A stretch of 6,400 bases of DNA, from contig JAOZUV010000123.1 in the NCBI GenBank assembly GCA_029938505.1, positions 1 to 6,400 on the forward strand, given 5' to 3'. The stretch is from Bacteroidales bacterium (GTDB lineage Bacteria; Bacteroidota; Bacteroidia; Bacteroidales; GCA-2711565). The first letter of the stretch is position 1. The number at the start of each line of letters is the position of its first letter. The position numbers and the translations under genes are program-made. The notes under the pieces are model-generated. The model saw only the letters and a list, made by a program, of their open reading frames with translations, did no database searches and had not been told where the DNA came from. This document shows positions 1 to 5,944 of the stretch, in pieces.

Positions 1-2
1 CC

Positions 3-1199
3 TTGGCATATTTGCTAAAATCTTTGCTCTTATTGTTAGTTGGATTAATAATTCTTTTAACGCTACCATATTTCAAATCGGAGATTTATCGTTTTGCTGA
101 AACTCAAAAATTTGAAGGTAGTAAATGGTTTAATCCTTATGAGAATATGGATAGCTCAGCTTGGCATAAGGCTAATTTCCAAATTCAATCGTATGCGTGG
201 AAAGGCTTAACCGATGGCGAGCAAAATACTAACGAAGCCATTGACTCCATTTATTCTTATTTGGGTTACGATATTATTGCTACTTCCGATTATATGAAGG
301 TTAATGAATTTGGCAAAGAAAAATCGTCCTATTTAAGAGTTTATGAACATGGATATAATATTTTGAAAAGACATCAAATTGCTATTGGAGCTGAGAAAGT
401 GAATTGGATGGATTTTATGTTTTTTCAGTCTATTCATCATAAACAAAAAATTATCAATACCCTACGTCCATACAATGAATTAATTTTTTTGGCTCACCCT
501 GATTTAAGTGGGAGTTTGGATGTTGAAGACTTTCGGAAGTTGACTTATTATGATGGTATTGAAGCCCAAAGTATTTTCGGCGATGCAAACGATTGTTGGG
601 ACATGGCCTTATCAACTGGGCATTATGTGACCGTTCAATGCAATGATGATTCGCACAATGTTTTTAGTCGAAATTTGACGGGAAACTATTGCACTTTTAT
701 TAATACCAAAGAATTTAATGCAGATGGAATTTTGGCTTCCATGAAAAAAGGAAATGCTTTTGGAGTTCGATTGTTTCGTGAACGTGATGAGACTTTTGCA
801 GTTAAAAAAATTCGTCATGAGCAATTAGCTAAATTGCTAAAAGTTGAAATTGTAAATGATAGTTTAATTGTTGAGTTAGATAAAGAGGCAAAAGAAATTC
901 GCTTTATCGGGCAAGGTGGAGAAATTAAAAAAGAAATCTTGAATCAATCATTGGTTTCTTACAAAATGCATAATGAAGATACCTATATCCGTACCGAATT
1001 TGAATTTTCCGATAGTACACTTTATTATTTAAATCCCATTGCTCGTACAAATGATTCAAAGCCTTTGCCTCTTGAAATTACAAGCGTGAATTGGATAAAA
1101 ACATGGCTGTTTCGCTTGTTTATTTTAGTGTTGGAGGGATTCCTTATATTTGTTTTTCTGTATATTTTTAAGAAAGTATTTAGATTTAAAAAAGCATAA
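3..1199 (+). CDS. Membrane-anchored PHP-like domain protein with altered metal motif (probably 5'-partial)
   Basis: The protein resembles PHP-domain (polymerase and histidinol phosphatase) metal-dependent phosphoesterases. Residues 1-22 form a hydrophobic N-terminal anchor, the PHP-like core spans about 55-260, a beta-rich segment follows (about 275-350), and a second membrane helix lies at about 367-390 before a basic tail (KKVFRFKKA). The core shows AWKGLTDG, an aspartate in IATSDYMKVN, YEHGYNI, an AHPD motif (H165) and a C-terminal NDDSH (H218), all in PHP order. The first motif, normally H-x-H, reads Q60-I-Q62, and the usual D-H is D96-Y97, so several metal ligands are absent. It may therefore be a non-catalytic binding protein, or bind metal differently. 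The reading frame is open to the window edge and the first codon here is TTG, so the true start is probably a few codons upstream, outside the window. The stop overlaps the next gene's ATG (TAATG), indicating translational coupling. Fold assignment is fairly confident; the substrate is unknown. Confidence 0.75.
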   Translation: MAYLLKSLLLLLVGLIILLTLPYFKSEIYRFAETQKFEGSKWFNPYENMDSSAWHKANFQIQSYAWKGLTDGEQNTNEAIDSIYSYLGYDIIATSDYMKVNEFGKEKSSYLRVYEHGYNILKRHQIAIGAEKVNWMDFMFFQSIHHKQKIINTLRPYNELIFLAHPDLSGSLDVEDFRKLTYYDGIEAQSIFGDANDCWDMALSTGHYVTVQCNDDSHNVFSRNLTGNYCTFINTKEFNADGILASMKKGNAFGVRLFRERDETFAVKKIRHEQLAKLLKVEIVNDSLIVELDKEAKEIRFIGQGGEIKKEILNQSLVSYKMHNEDTYIRTEFEFSDSTLYYLNPIARTNDSKPLPLEITSVNWIKTWLFRLFILVLEGFLIFVFLYIFKKVFRFKKA

Positions 1200-2749
1200 T
1201 GCATTTTACTAAAATTGAAAAATATTTATTTCTGCTGATTTTAATTTCAGCGATTGTTCGTGGCTTTATTGCTGGTTTTATTGAGTTTGGGAATGATGAG
1301 GTATATTATTGGACCTATGCCCTTTATCCAGATTGGAGCCATTTCGATCATCCTCCTATGCTGGGTTGGGTCATTCAGTTTTTTACCCTCAATTTATTTT
1401 TTGATTCGGAATTTTTCATCCGTTTAGCTTCTGTTGTTTTCGGATCAATAAATACCGTATTGATTTTTTTAATTGCAAAGAAAATATATAATGAAAGAGC
1501 TGGATTCATCGCTTCTCTTTTATATACTTCTTCCATTTATTGTTTTGTAATTGCTGGTATTTTTATTTTACCTGATACTCCTCAAAGTTTGTTTTGGATG
1601 TTAAGTATTTATTTATTGACCAATGTTGTATCGGCGGAGAATGAGTTTTCGAAACAGAAAAACTTTTTATTATTGGCCGCCATTGCTCTTGGTTTGGGAA
1701 TGCTTTCAAAATATACCACTGTTTTTATATGGTTTGGGCTTGGTTTGTATGTTCTAATCTATGATCGAAAATGGTTTAGGACGTGGCAACTTTATGTGTC
1801 TGTTTTAATTTCGTTTATATTAATACTTCCCATACTTGTGTGGAATATCCAAAACGATTTTATTAGCTTTACTTTTCATAGTGAGCGGGTTGATGTGAGT
1901 GGTTCGGCTTTGCATTTGGATTATTTTTTCAGGGAACTTTTTGGTCAAACTGTTTATAATAATCCCGTATTATTTGTGCTGACTATTATTGCTTTGGTAG
2001 CTTTTTTTAAGAAGAAAATAAATATACAAAGTGAGTATGCACGATTGTTATTATTGTCAGCTTTCCCATTGATTATTTTATTTCTCGGCTTCTCCTTATT
2101 TCGGGCTACTTTACCCCATTGGACGAGCCCGGCTTATATGACTCTTTTAATTTTTTCAGCCATTTATTTAGCAGAAAAATTTCCAAAAAAACTGTTTGCA
2201 TGGCCCATTAAAGCAGCTCTCGTTTTACTCTTAACAATTTTATTGTTAGGTGTTTTACAGATAAACTATGGTCTTTTTAAGTTGGATGATTCTAAGCAAG
2301 AAGTTCGTAAAGGGAAAAAAGATTTTAGTCTGGATATGTACGGATGGAAGCAGATAGAAGCTCAAATCAATACTCAATTGATTAACGATAAAAAGGGTGC
2401 TATTATTGACGATGAGTTTGTTTTGCTTTCGCATAAATGGTTCCCGGCTGCTCATTTAGATTATTATGTGGCTCGTCCTTTAGGGATGAAATTAATGACC
2501 ATTGGAAGCTTGGATCAGATACATAAATATGCCTGGATAAATGATGAAAGAGGAGGTTTTACATTAGGAATGGATGCCTATTTTATCACCACATCACATT
2601 ATTATAAAAACCCTGATTATCTGACTGGATATTTTTCAGAAATAAAAATGCATTCGAAATTTCCTATTTATCGTTCGGGTAAAATTGTGGAATATGTTAC
2701 TGTTTATCTTCTCAAGGATTTGAAACTAATACCTGTAGGCCAGATATAG
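1199..2749 (+). CDS. GT39 / ArnT-like polytopic glycosyltransferase
   Basis: This is a 516-residue inner-membrane glycosyltransferase of the GT39/PMT-ArnT (GT-C) type. Such enzymes move a sugar from a polyprenyl-phosphate donor onto a protein, lipid or glycan on the outer face of the membrane. About ten hydrophobic segments occupy residues 8-355, and a soluble C-terminal domain follows (about 365-516). Family marks are visible. The first periplasmic loop has the acidic motif N-D33-E34-VYYW and the D50-H-P-P-M motif. Residues 124-133 read LPDTPQSLFW, followed by LSKYT at 169-173 and LPHWTSPAY at 305-313. The length is normal for the family. The start ATG overlaps the previous gene's stop by one base, so both genes are probably one transcript. 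The next gene is convergent, with a small palindrome in the 26-bp gap. The acceptor and sugar cannot be inferred; envelope polysaccharide, lipid A-type modification or protein glycosylation are all possible. Confidence 0.88.
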   Translation: MHFTKIEKYLFLLILISAIVRGFIAGFIEFGNDEVYYWTYALYPDWSHFDHPPMLGWVIQFFTLNLFFDSEFFIRLASVVFGSINTVLIFLIAKKIYNERAGFIASLLYTSSIYCFVIAGIFILPDTPQSLFWMLSIYLLTNVVSAENEFSKQKNFLLLAAIALGLGMLSKYTTVFIWFGLGLYVLIYDRKWFRTWQLYVSVLISFILILPILVWNIQNDFISFTFHSERVDVSGSALHLDYFFRELFGQTVYNNPVLFVLTIIALVAFFKKKINIQSEYARLLLLSAFPLIILFLGFSLFRATLPHWTSPAYMTLLIFSAIYLAEKFPKKLFAWPIKAALVLLLTILLLGVLQINYGLFKLDDSKQEVRKGKKDFSLDMYGWKQIEAQINTQLINDKKGAIIDDEFVLLSHKWFPAAHLDYYVARPLGMKLMTIGSLDQIHKYAWINDERGGFTLGMDAYFITTSHYYKNPDYLTGYFSEIKMHSKFPIYRSGKIVEYVTVYLLKDLKLIPVGQI

Positions 2750-2755
2750 TAGTTC

Positions 2756-2770
2756 AGGGGTGACACCCCT
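2756..2770. repeat. Short REP-like palindrome P1 in the convergent gap
   Basis: AGGGGTGACACCCCT is a 7+1+7 perfect inverted repeat between the stop of the glycosyltransferase gene and the stop of the T9SS cargo gene. It carries the GGGGTGACACCC unit that forms one arm of the longer palindrome at 5193-5228, and the TTCAGGGGTG lead-in that begins the one at 5820-5856. It therefore looks like a half-size member of the same family. A short T-run (GGTTTTAATTT) follows on the + strand, so it may also act as a weak terminator for the left operon. That role is less certain than the family membership. Confidence 0.75.
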
Positions 2771-2775
2771 AGGTT

Positions 2776-5118
2776 TTAATTTGCTACCACTATTTTTTTA
2801 ACCCCTGTTTTTCCAGAATCCATATCTTTTAATTTAAGGAGATATAGTCCTGGGCTAAGTCCAGAAAGAGAAATATTTCTTGCCTCTCCTTTGTTCATGT
2901 AGGAAGGTTCAGTATCTCTTATCATTTGTCCGTTCAAATTATAGATATCTGAATCTAAGTTTATCCTTACATCATCCATATAAGCAATTCTTAAATTTCC
3001 TCTAGCAGGATTATTAAGTATAACAATACCTTCTAAACTTGAAGTGGGTTCTTCTATTCCAACAGCAGATCGAACATAAATCATTTGAATTGTATCTTTT
3101 GACCTTTCACAAGCGGACGTTGAAGTTTCTCCCCACAAAGTCCTCTCAATATCCTTTTCACCATAAGCTTCCCTCACAGTCTCATCTGTATAATGAAGTA
3201 TAACTTCACCAGCTGGATGACTAAAAACAGGGGCACCAGTCAAGTCAGGAAGAGGATTTTCATCATTAGGATTTCCAGTATACTCAACATCCGCAGGAGA
3301 AGAAACATATGTGGGCAAAACTACATTATTGAAATCAGTTTCCCTAATTAATTCTTCAGTTGAATTTCCAACGATATTTGTAGCTTCTTCATATTCTTTC
3401 ACCCTCCCAACCAATCCATCACAACTTCTATTGGTTGTGTCTTTCCTTGTAGTTATTGTAAATGGGGCAATGTCCGACCAAGTTTCAGATCCTTGATCAT
3501 AAGTTGGCGCTCCAGTATATGCTACATTGTGAATAACTTCTTTATCCATATTAAATTCCCCTGCTTCTGCAGAATGTTTAGAGGTGATGGGGAAATTATA
3601 ATGGCCAAGTTTATTTGGATCTGGGTCTTGATCATTAGTAATTACTGTCGTAATTTTTGTATTATTTGGATAAAGGATTCCCGTAACTTCAGAATTTTCT
3701 ATGTCTTGAAAAGCTTCAACTAATATATTTGGGGCATATTCAAACGTTTTTGAAGGAGAGAAAGTTAGCTTCATTCCTGGAACCCCATTATTATCAAAAG
3801 GGTCCCATGTCTTTGAAATATATTGTTCAATATTCCCTCCTGAATAAGTAGAGGTAGCAACGCCATTATTAAAATCATATTCATGCATTTTTACTGTTAC
3901 ATGTGTTACTCCAAAAAAAGAAGGGTTGAAGTAGGTATCAACATATCTTGTAGCATATTCATTGGGGTCTATTCTTTCAAAAACTTCATCTCCATCATAA
4001 GTTTTCCCTATGGAAAAATCTATTTTTGTATAATCGCTAAACTCCATGACATCTCCATTTTTCCCTCCTGTAAAAACATCTGTTATGCTGTGTGCCCCCC
4101 CATTTATCAGTTTAACACTCAAAAGATCTATTGGGATACCATGGGTCCAATCACGAGAAATATCGTATTGTTTTTCAGTACCATTGTCTTGTGCAAAACG
4201 ACTATTTGCTTTATCATATATTCCCCTACTTATTAATTCGGCCTCTAAAGAAAAATCTGTACATTCCCAACCCCTCCCATAAGTTGTGTGGAGTTTTTCA
4301 AGATTAACTATTTTTTCAATGTATTCTTTTGCCTTAGAAGGGTTTAATTCCCAAATATTCGGAGCAGTTATTTCCCACCTTATTTTTTTACCCATTATTT
4401 CTTGGTCTTTCCAATCTCCAAAAGTTCCATCCCCATTCATATCTTGCCAATAGTTATAATTTGTAACAGTAGTAGAAACACCATCAGAGATCATCTTGTC
4501 CAAATCTGCTTGAGTAGTAATATAATCTCCCCCATTAGGATCAACACCATCTCCGTACCTTTTCATTTTCATTGGCCCTTCAGGATGATTCCAAACAACA
4601 CGAGGGTTCAAATTGTAAAAAGGGTTGTTAAGGTCGGTAGGTAATTCAGTTGTTTTAAGTTCAGAACTTTTTTGCACACCAGCATAATTTATTGGATTTT
4701 TAACCATAACTAAATTCCCCTGTTCATCTACAAATGATCTTGGATTCTTATTTACATAATTATTTACAATTTCTTTCCAAGAAGTAATTTTTTGATTTTC
4801 TCCATTATTTGAAAGAGAATTTTGTTTAGAGAAATTTGTTTTGGCATAATTATTTGATTCAACAAATATTTCTTTTGGAGCGGAAGAATTATTCATCGAT
4901 AAGGAAGAATTTCCTTCTGAAGCCATAGCGATCCCTGGTGCAAGGGAAGTTCCAAGAAGTGTGAATGCTAAAGTTGCAGGCACCACTGGAAAAAATTTCT
5001 CTGAATTAACATATTTAACGACGTTAATGGCTTTATTTTGCACATTAGCCAACATTTTTCTAGTTTTAGAGCCAATGCCATAAAGGACATTCTCTAAATT
5101 TGATTTTTTCTTCTTCAT
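2776..5118 (-). CDS. Secreted multidomain T9SS cargo protein, candidate transglutaminase-like core
   Basis: This 780-residue protein is probably exported by Sec and then released or surface-attached by the type IX secretion system. Numbering runs from the MKKKK start. A 40-residue basic, amphipathic n-region precedes a hydrophobic segment (about 42-63) and a likely signal cleavage after AMA (residue 66). Low-complexity Ser/Asn-rich sequence follows. Residues 226-231 read DMNGDG, like a calcium loop. Around 284-290 lies GWECTDF, with H343 in GGAHSITDVF and D362 in MEFSDYTKID; spacing and context resemble a transglutaminase-like Cys-His-Asp triad (C286/H343/D362). Residues about 525-595 and 608-683 look like HYR-type modules (second: PADVEYTG...ERTLWGETSTSAC...IQMIYV). 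Residues about 694-780 form a type A sorting domain (NNPARGNLRI, IYNLNGQMI, LSGLSPGLYLLKL, VKKIVVAN). An ATG at 5163 would add 15 residues, but it abuts a promoter-like -7 box, so the start at 5118 is preferred. The enzymatic role is inference; secretion by T9SS is well supported. Confidence 0.85.
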   Translation of the reverse strand: MKKKKSNLENVLYGIGSKTRKMLANVQNKAINVVKYVNSEKFFPVVPATLAFTLLGTSLAPGIAMASEGNSSLSMNNSSAPKEIFVESNNYAKTNFSKQNSLSNNGENQKITSWKEIVNNYVNKNPRSFVDEQGNLVMVKNPINYAGVQKSSELKTTELPTDLNNPFYNLNPRVVWNHPEGPMKMKRYGDGVDPNGGDYITTQADLDKMISDGVSTTVTNYNYWQDMNGDGTFGDWKDQEIMGKKIRWEITAPNIWELNPSKAKEYIEKIVNLEKLHTTYGRGWECTDFSLEAELISRGIYDKANSRFAQDNGTEKQYDISRDWTHGIPIDLLSVKLINGGAHSITDVFTGGKNGDVMEFSDYTKIDFSIGKTYDGDEVFERIDPNEYATRYVDTYFNPSFFGVTHVTVKMHEYDFNNGVATSTYSGGNIEQYISKTWDPFDNNGVPGMKLTFSPSKTFEYAPNILVEAFQDIENSEVTGILYPNNTKITTVITNDQDPDPNKLGHYNFPITSKHSAEAGEFNMDKEVIHNVAYTGAPTYDQGSETWSDIAPFTITTRKDTTNRSCDGLVGRVKEYEEATNIVGNSTEELIRETDFNNVVLPTYVSSPADVEYTGNPNDENPLPDLTGAPVFSHPAGEVILHYTDETVREAYGEKDIERTLWGETSTSACERSKDTIQMIYVRSAVGIEEPTSSLEGIVILNNPARGNLRIAYMDDVRINLDSDIYNLNGQMIRDTEPSYMNKGEARNISLSGLSPGLYLLKLKDMDSGKTGVKKIVVAN

Positions 5119-5151
5119 ATTAGTTACTTTACCAAAGGGACAACACTTTAT

Positions 5152-5182
5152 AAAAGTTATCATTCCCTGTCCAATTTACAAA
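5152..5182 (-). promoter_or_regulatory. Putative Bacteroidota-type promoter of the T9SS cargo gene
   Basis: On the - strand, TTTG (5182-5179) is followed after 19 bases by TAACTTTT (5159-5152). This matches the phylum's -33 TTTG and -7 TAnnTTTG pattern except for the final base of the -7 box. Transcription would begin roughly around 5146, giving a leader of about 25-30 bases ending in AACTAAT before the ATG at 5118. The arrangement would leave the alternative ATG at 5163 upstream of the transcript, which decides the start chosen for the gene. It is a pattern match only; no transcription start is known. Confidence 0.45.
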
Positions 5183-5192
5183 GAAATTTCAA

Positions 5193-5228
5193 ATTAGGGG
5201 TGACACCCTGCAGGGTGTCACCCCTAAT
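5193..5228. repeat. 36-bp perfect palindrome P2 (REP-like), downstream end of the RAYT unit
   Basis: Each arm is ATTAGGGGTGACACCCTG, followed directly by its exact reverse complement, with CTGCAG at the centre. Every arm itself contains the near-palindrome GGGTGACACCC, so a single strand could form one 18-bp hairpin or two small ones. It ends 3 bp from the transposase stop codon and lies 11 bp upstream of the putative promoter of the T9SS cargo gene. There is no T-tract on the - strand (TAATTTGAAATTTC follows), so a canonical terminator role is unlikely. It shares CACCCTGCAGGGTG with the palindrome at 5901-5944. Confidence 0.95.
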
Positions 5229-5231
5229 GCC

Positions 5232-5801
5232 TCATTCAATAATTACTTTTTCCAGCATATCTTCATTACACATGCCCTCATGAAAAACGATAAATTCTTT
5301 TCTTCCATTAAAGCAATTTAAAACCTCTTTTCGTTGAAGTATGGTTTTGGAATTTGATAAAATAGACTGGTAAGAAGAAAATGGATATTTTTTGAAATTT
5401 TTTATTAACTCATGTTTTGTAGGATTATAGTGGATATAAAAAATTAACTGGCTGAAGTATTTATTGCTATCAATTTGAAGGCGACGAAAAGGTTTTAGAA
5501 ATAAATTTCCATTTCGGTTTTCACGCGAATTAATTCTGTAAGTATATTCCTGAACAAATTGTTTAAATTGTTTTGAAAATAGGATTTCATCTTCTCCAAC
5601 TCTAATCAGAAAGTGATAATGATTAGGTAAAAGAGCATAGGCAAAAATATCACATACATTTTTTAAATGGTATTTGAATTTCTTTAGAAAAGAATAATAG
5701 TCATCCTCACAATAGAAGATATTTTCGTAGTTATTTCCCCTGTTAAAAATATGATAATAGGTATCAGATAAAATAGGTGTAATTTTATTTTTTGAAGGCA
5801 T
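5232..5801 (-). CDS. RAYT (REP-associated Y1 tyrosine transposase, IS200/IS605-like)
   Basis: This 189-residue protein is a Y1_Tnp-family HUH endonuclease of the REP-associated type, which nicks single-stranded hairpin DNA through a 5'-phosphotyrosine link. It opens with the family hallmark YYHIFNRGNNYENIFYCED (residues 15-33). The metal-binding HUH motif is H61-Y-H63 in ALLPNHYHFLIRV. The likely catalytic tyrosine is Y122 in IFYIHYNPTKHELI, with Y125 as a less likely alternative, and FKKYPFSSYQSI follows as usual in this family. Start, motifs and stop are all intact and the length is normal, so it may be functional. The start is ATG preceded by an A/T-rich leader. Palindromes lie 3 bp past the stop and 18 bp before the start. 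No separate promoter is obvious; the gene is co-directional with fumarase upstream but separated from it by a likely terminator. Family assignment is strong; present-day activity is inference. Confidence 0.92.
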   Translation of the reverse strand: MPSKNKITPILSDTYYHIFNRGNNYENIFYCEDDYYSFLKKFKYHLKNVCDIFAYALLPNHYHFLIRVGEDEILFSKQFKQFVQEYTYRINSRENRNGNLFLKPFRRLQIDSNKYFSQLIFYIHYNPTKHELIKNFKKYPFSSYQSILSNSKTILQRKEVLNCFNGRKEFIVFHEGMCNEDMLEKVIIE

Positions 5802-5819
5802 AATATATTATTTTATCAT

Positions 5820-5856
5820 CTTCAGGGGTGTCACCCTCAGGGTGACACCCCTGAAG
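5820..5856. repeat. 37-bp perfect palindrome P3 (REP-like), upstream of the RAYT start
   Basis: Arms CTTCAGGGGTGTCACCCT and AGGGTGACACCCCTGAAG pair perfectly over 18 bp around a single central C. Compared with the 5193-5228 palindrome, the centre of each arm is switched (TGTCA on the left here, TGACA there), and the middle is CCCTCAGGG rather than CCCTGCAGGG. In the RAYT mRNA, if transcribed from further upstream, it would fold as a strong hairpin 18 bases before the start codon and could limit translation of the transposase. Confidence 0.95.
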
Positions 5857-5898
5857 GGGGCTTTTATATTCTTTATGCCAAAATCTTTAATTTGTCTC

Positions 5899-5944
5899 AA
5901 AAAAAAAGAAGGTGTCACCCTGCAGGGTGACACCTTCTTTTTTT
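5899..5944 (-). terminator. Palindrome P4 acting as intrinsic terminator of the fumarase gene
   Basis: A 44-bp perfect palindrome (5901-5944) begins at the base right after the fumarase TAG. Its outer arms are A7GAA / TTCT7 and its inner stem is GGTGTCACCCTG with its complement. Read on the - strand it gives an A-tract, a GC-rich stem and a run of nine T (5907-5899), the classic Rho-independent form. It is nearly symmetric, so it could also terminate from the + strand (seven T at 5938-5944). The inner stem has the same CACCCTGCAGGGTG core as the palindrome at 5193-5228, so this terminator belongs to, or was derived from, the REP-like family. Confidence 0.85.

Larger units (their letters stand above)
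5193..5856 (-). mobile_element. RAYT gene bracketed by cognate-looking REP palindromes
   Basis: The transposase gene at 5232-5801 is tightly bracketed by related palindromes, 3 bp beyond its stop and 18 bp before its start. This arrangement is typical of REP-associated tyrosine transposases, which are flanked by the REP sequences they bind and cut in single-stranded form. The unit is about 660 bp. I see no clear target-site duplication, and HUH single-strand transposases do not generate one. Whether the unit moves as a whole, or the transposase only handles REP copies, cannot be told from a single window. Confidence 0.6.

Noticed and set aside
612..824. A 70-codon - strand frame inside the PHP-like gene, and a similar 66-codon frame at 2255-2455
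   Set aside because: Both lie antisense within well-supported genes, and their compositions show no protein-like features.
4441..4441. DMNGDG stretch as a dockerin or full EF-hand repeat
   Set aside because: There is only one copy, and position 12 of the loop is Lys instead of Asp/Glu, so only a calcium-loop-like motif is noted in the gene entry.
3311..4644. Several + strand open frames of 60-117 codons opposite the T9SS cargo gene
   Set aside because: They are antisense to a long gene with clear domain structure, have no recognisable motifs or leaders, and read like back-translation of Asp/Asn/Thr-rich coding sequence.
5119..5163. Upstream ATG at 5163 as the start of the T9SS cargo gene
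   Set aside because: It would add 15 residues (MITFIKCCPFGKVTN) atypical of a signal peptide, and it abuts the putative -7 box TAACTTTT. The MKKKK start is more natural.
5857..5900. A promoter for the RAYT gene between the two upstream palindromes
   Set aside because: On the - strand I found TTG- and TTTTGG-like pieces but no TAnnTTTG box at acceptable spacing, so it is not listed.
5193..5944. The three regularly related palindromes as a CRISPR array
   Set aside because: The intervals are 591 and 44 bp, the units are perfect palindromes differing at their ends, and no cas gene is present. The RAYT explains them better.
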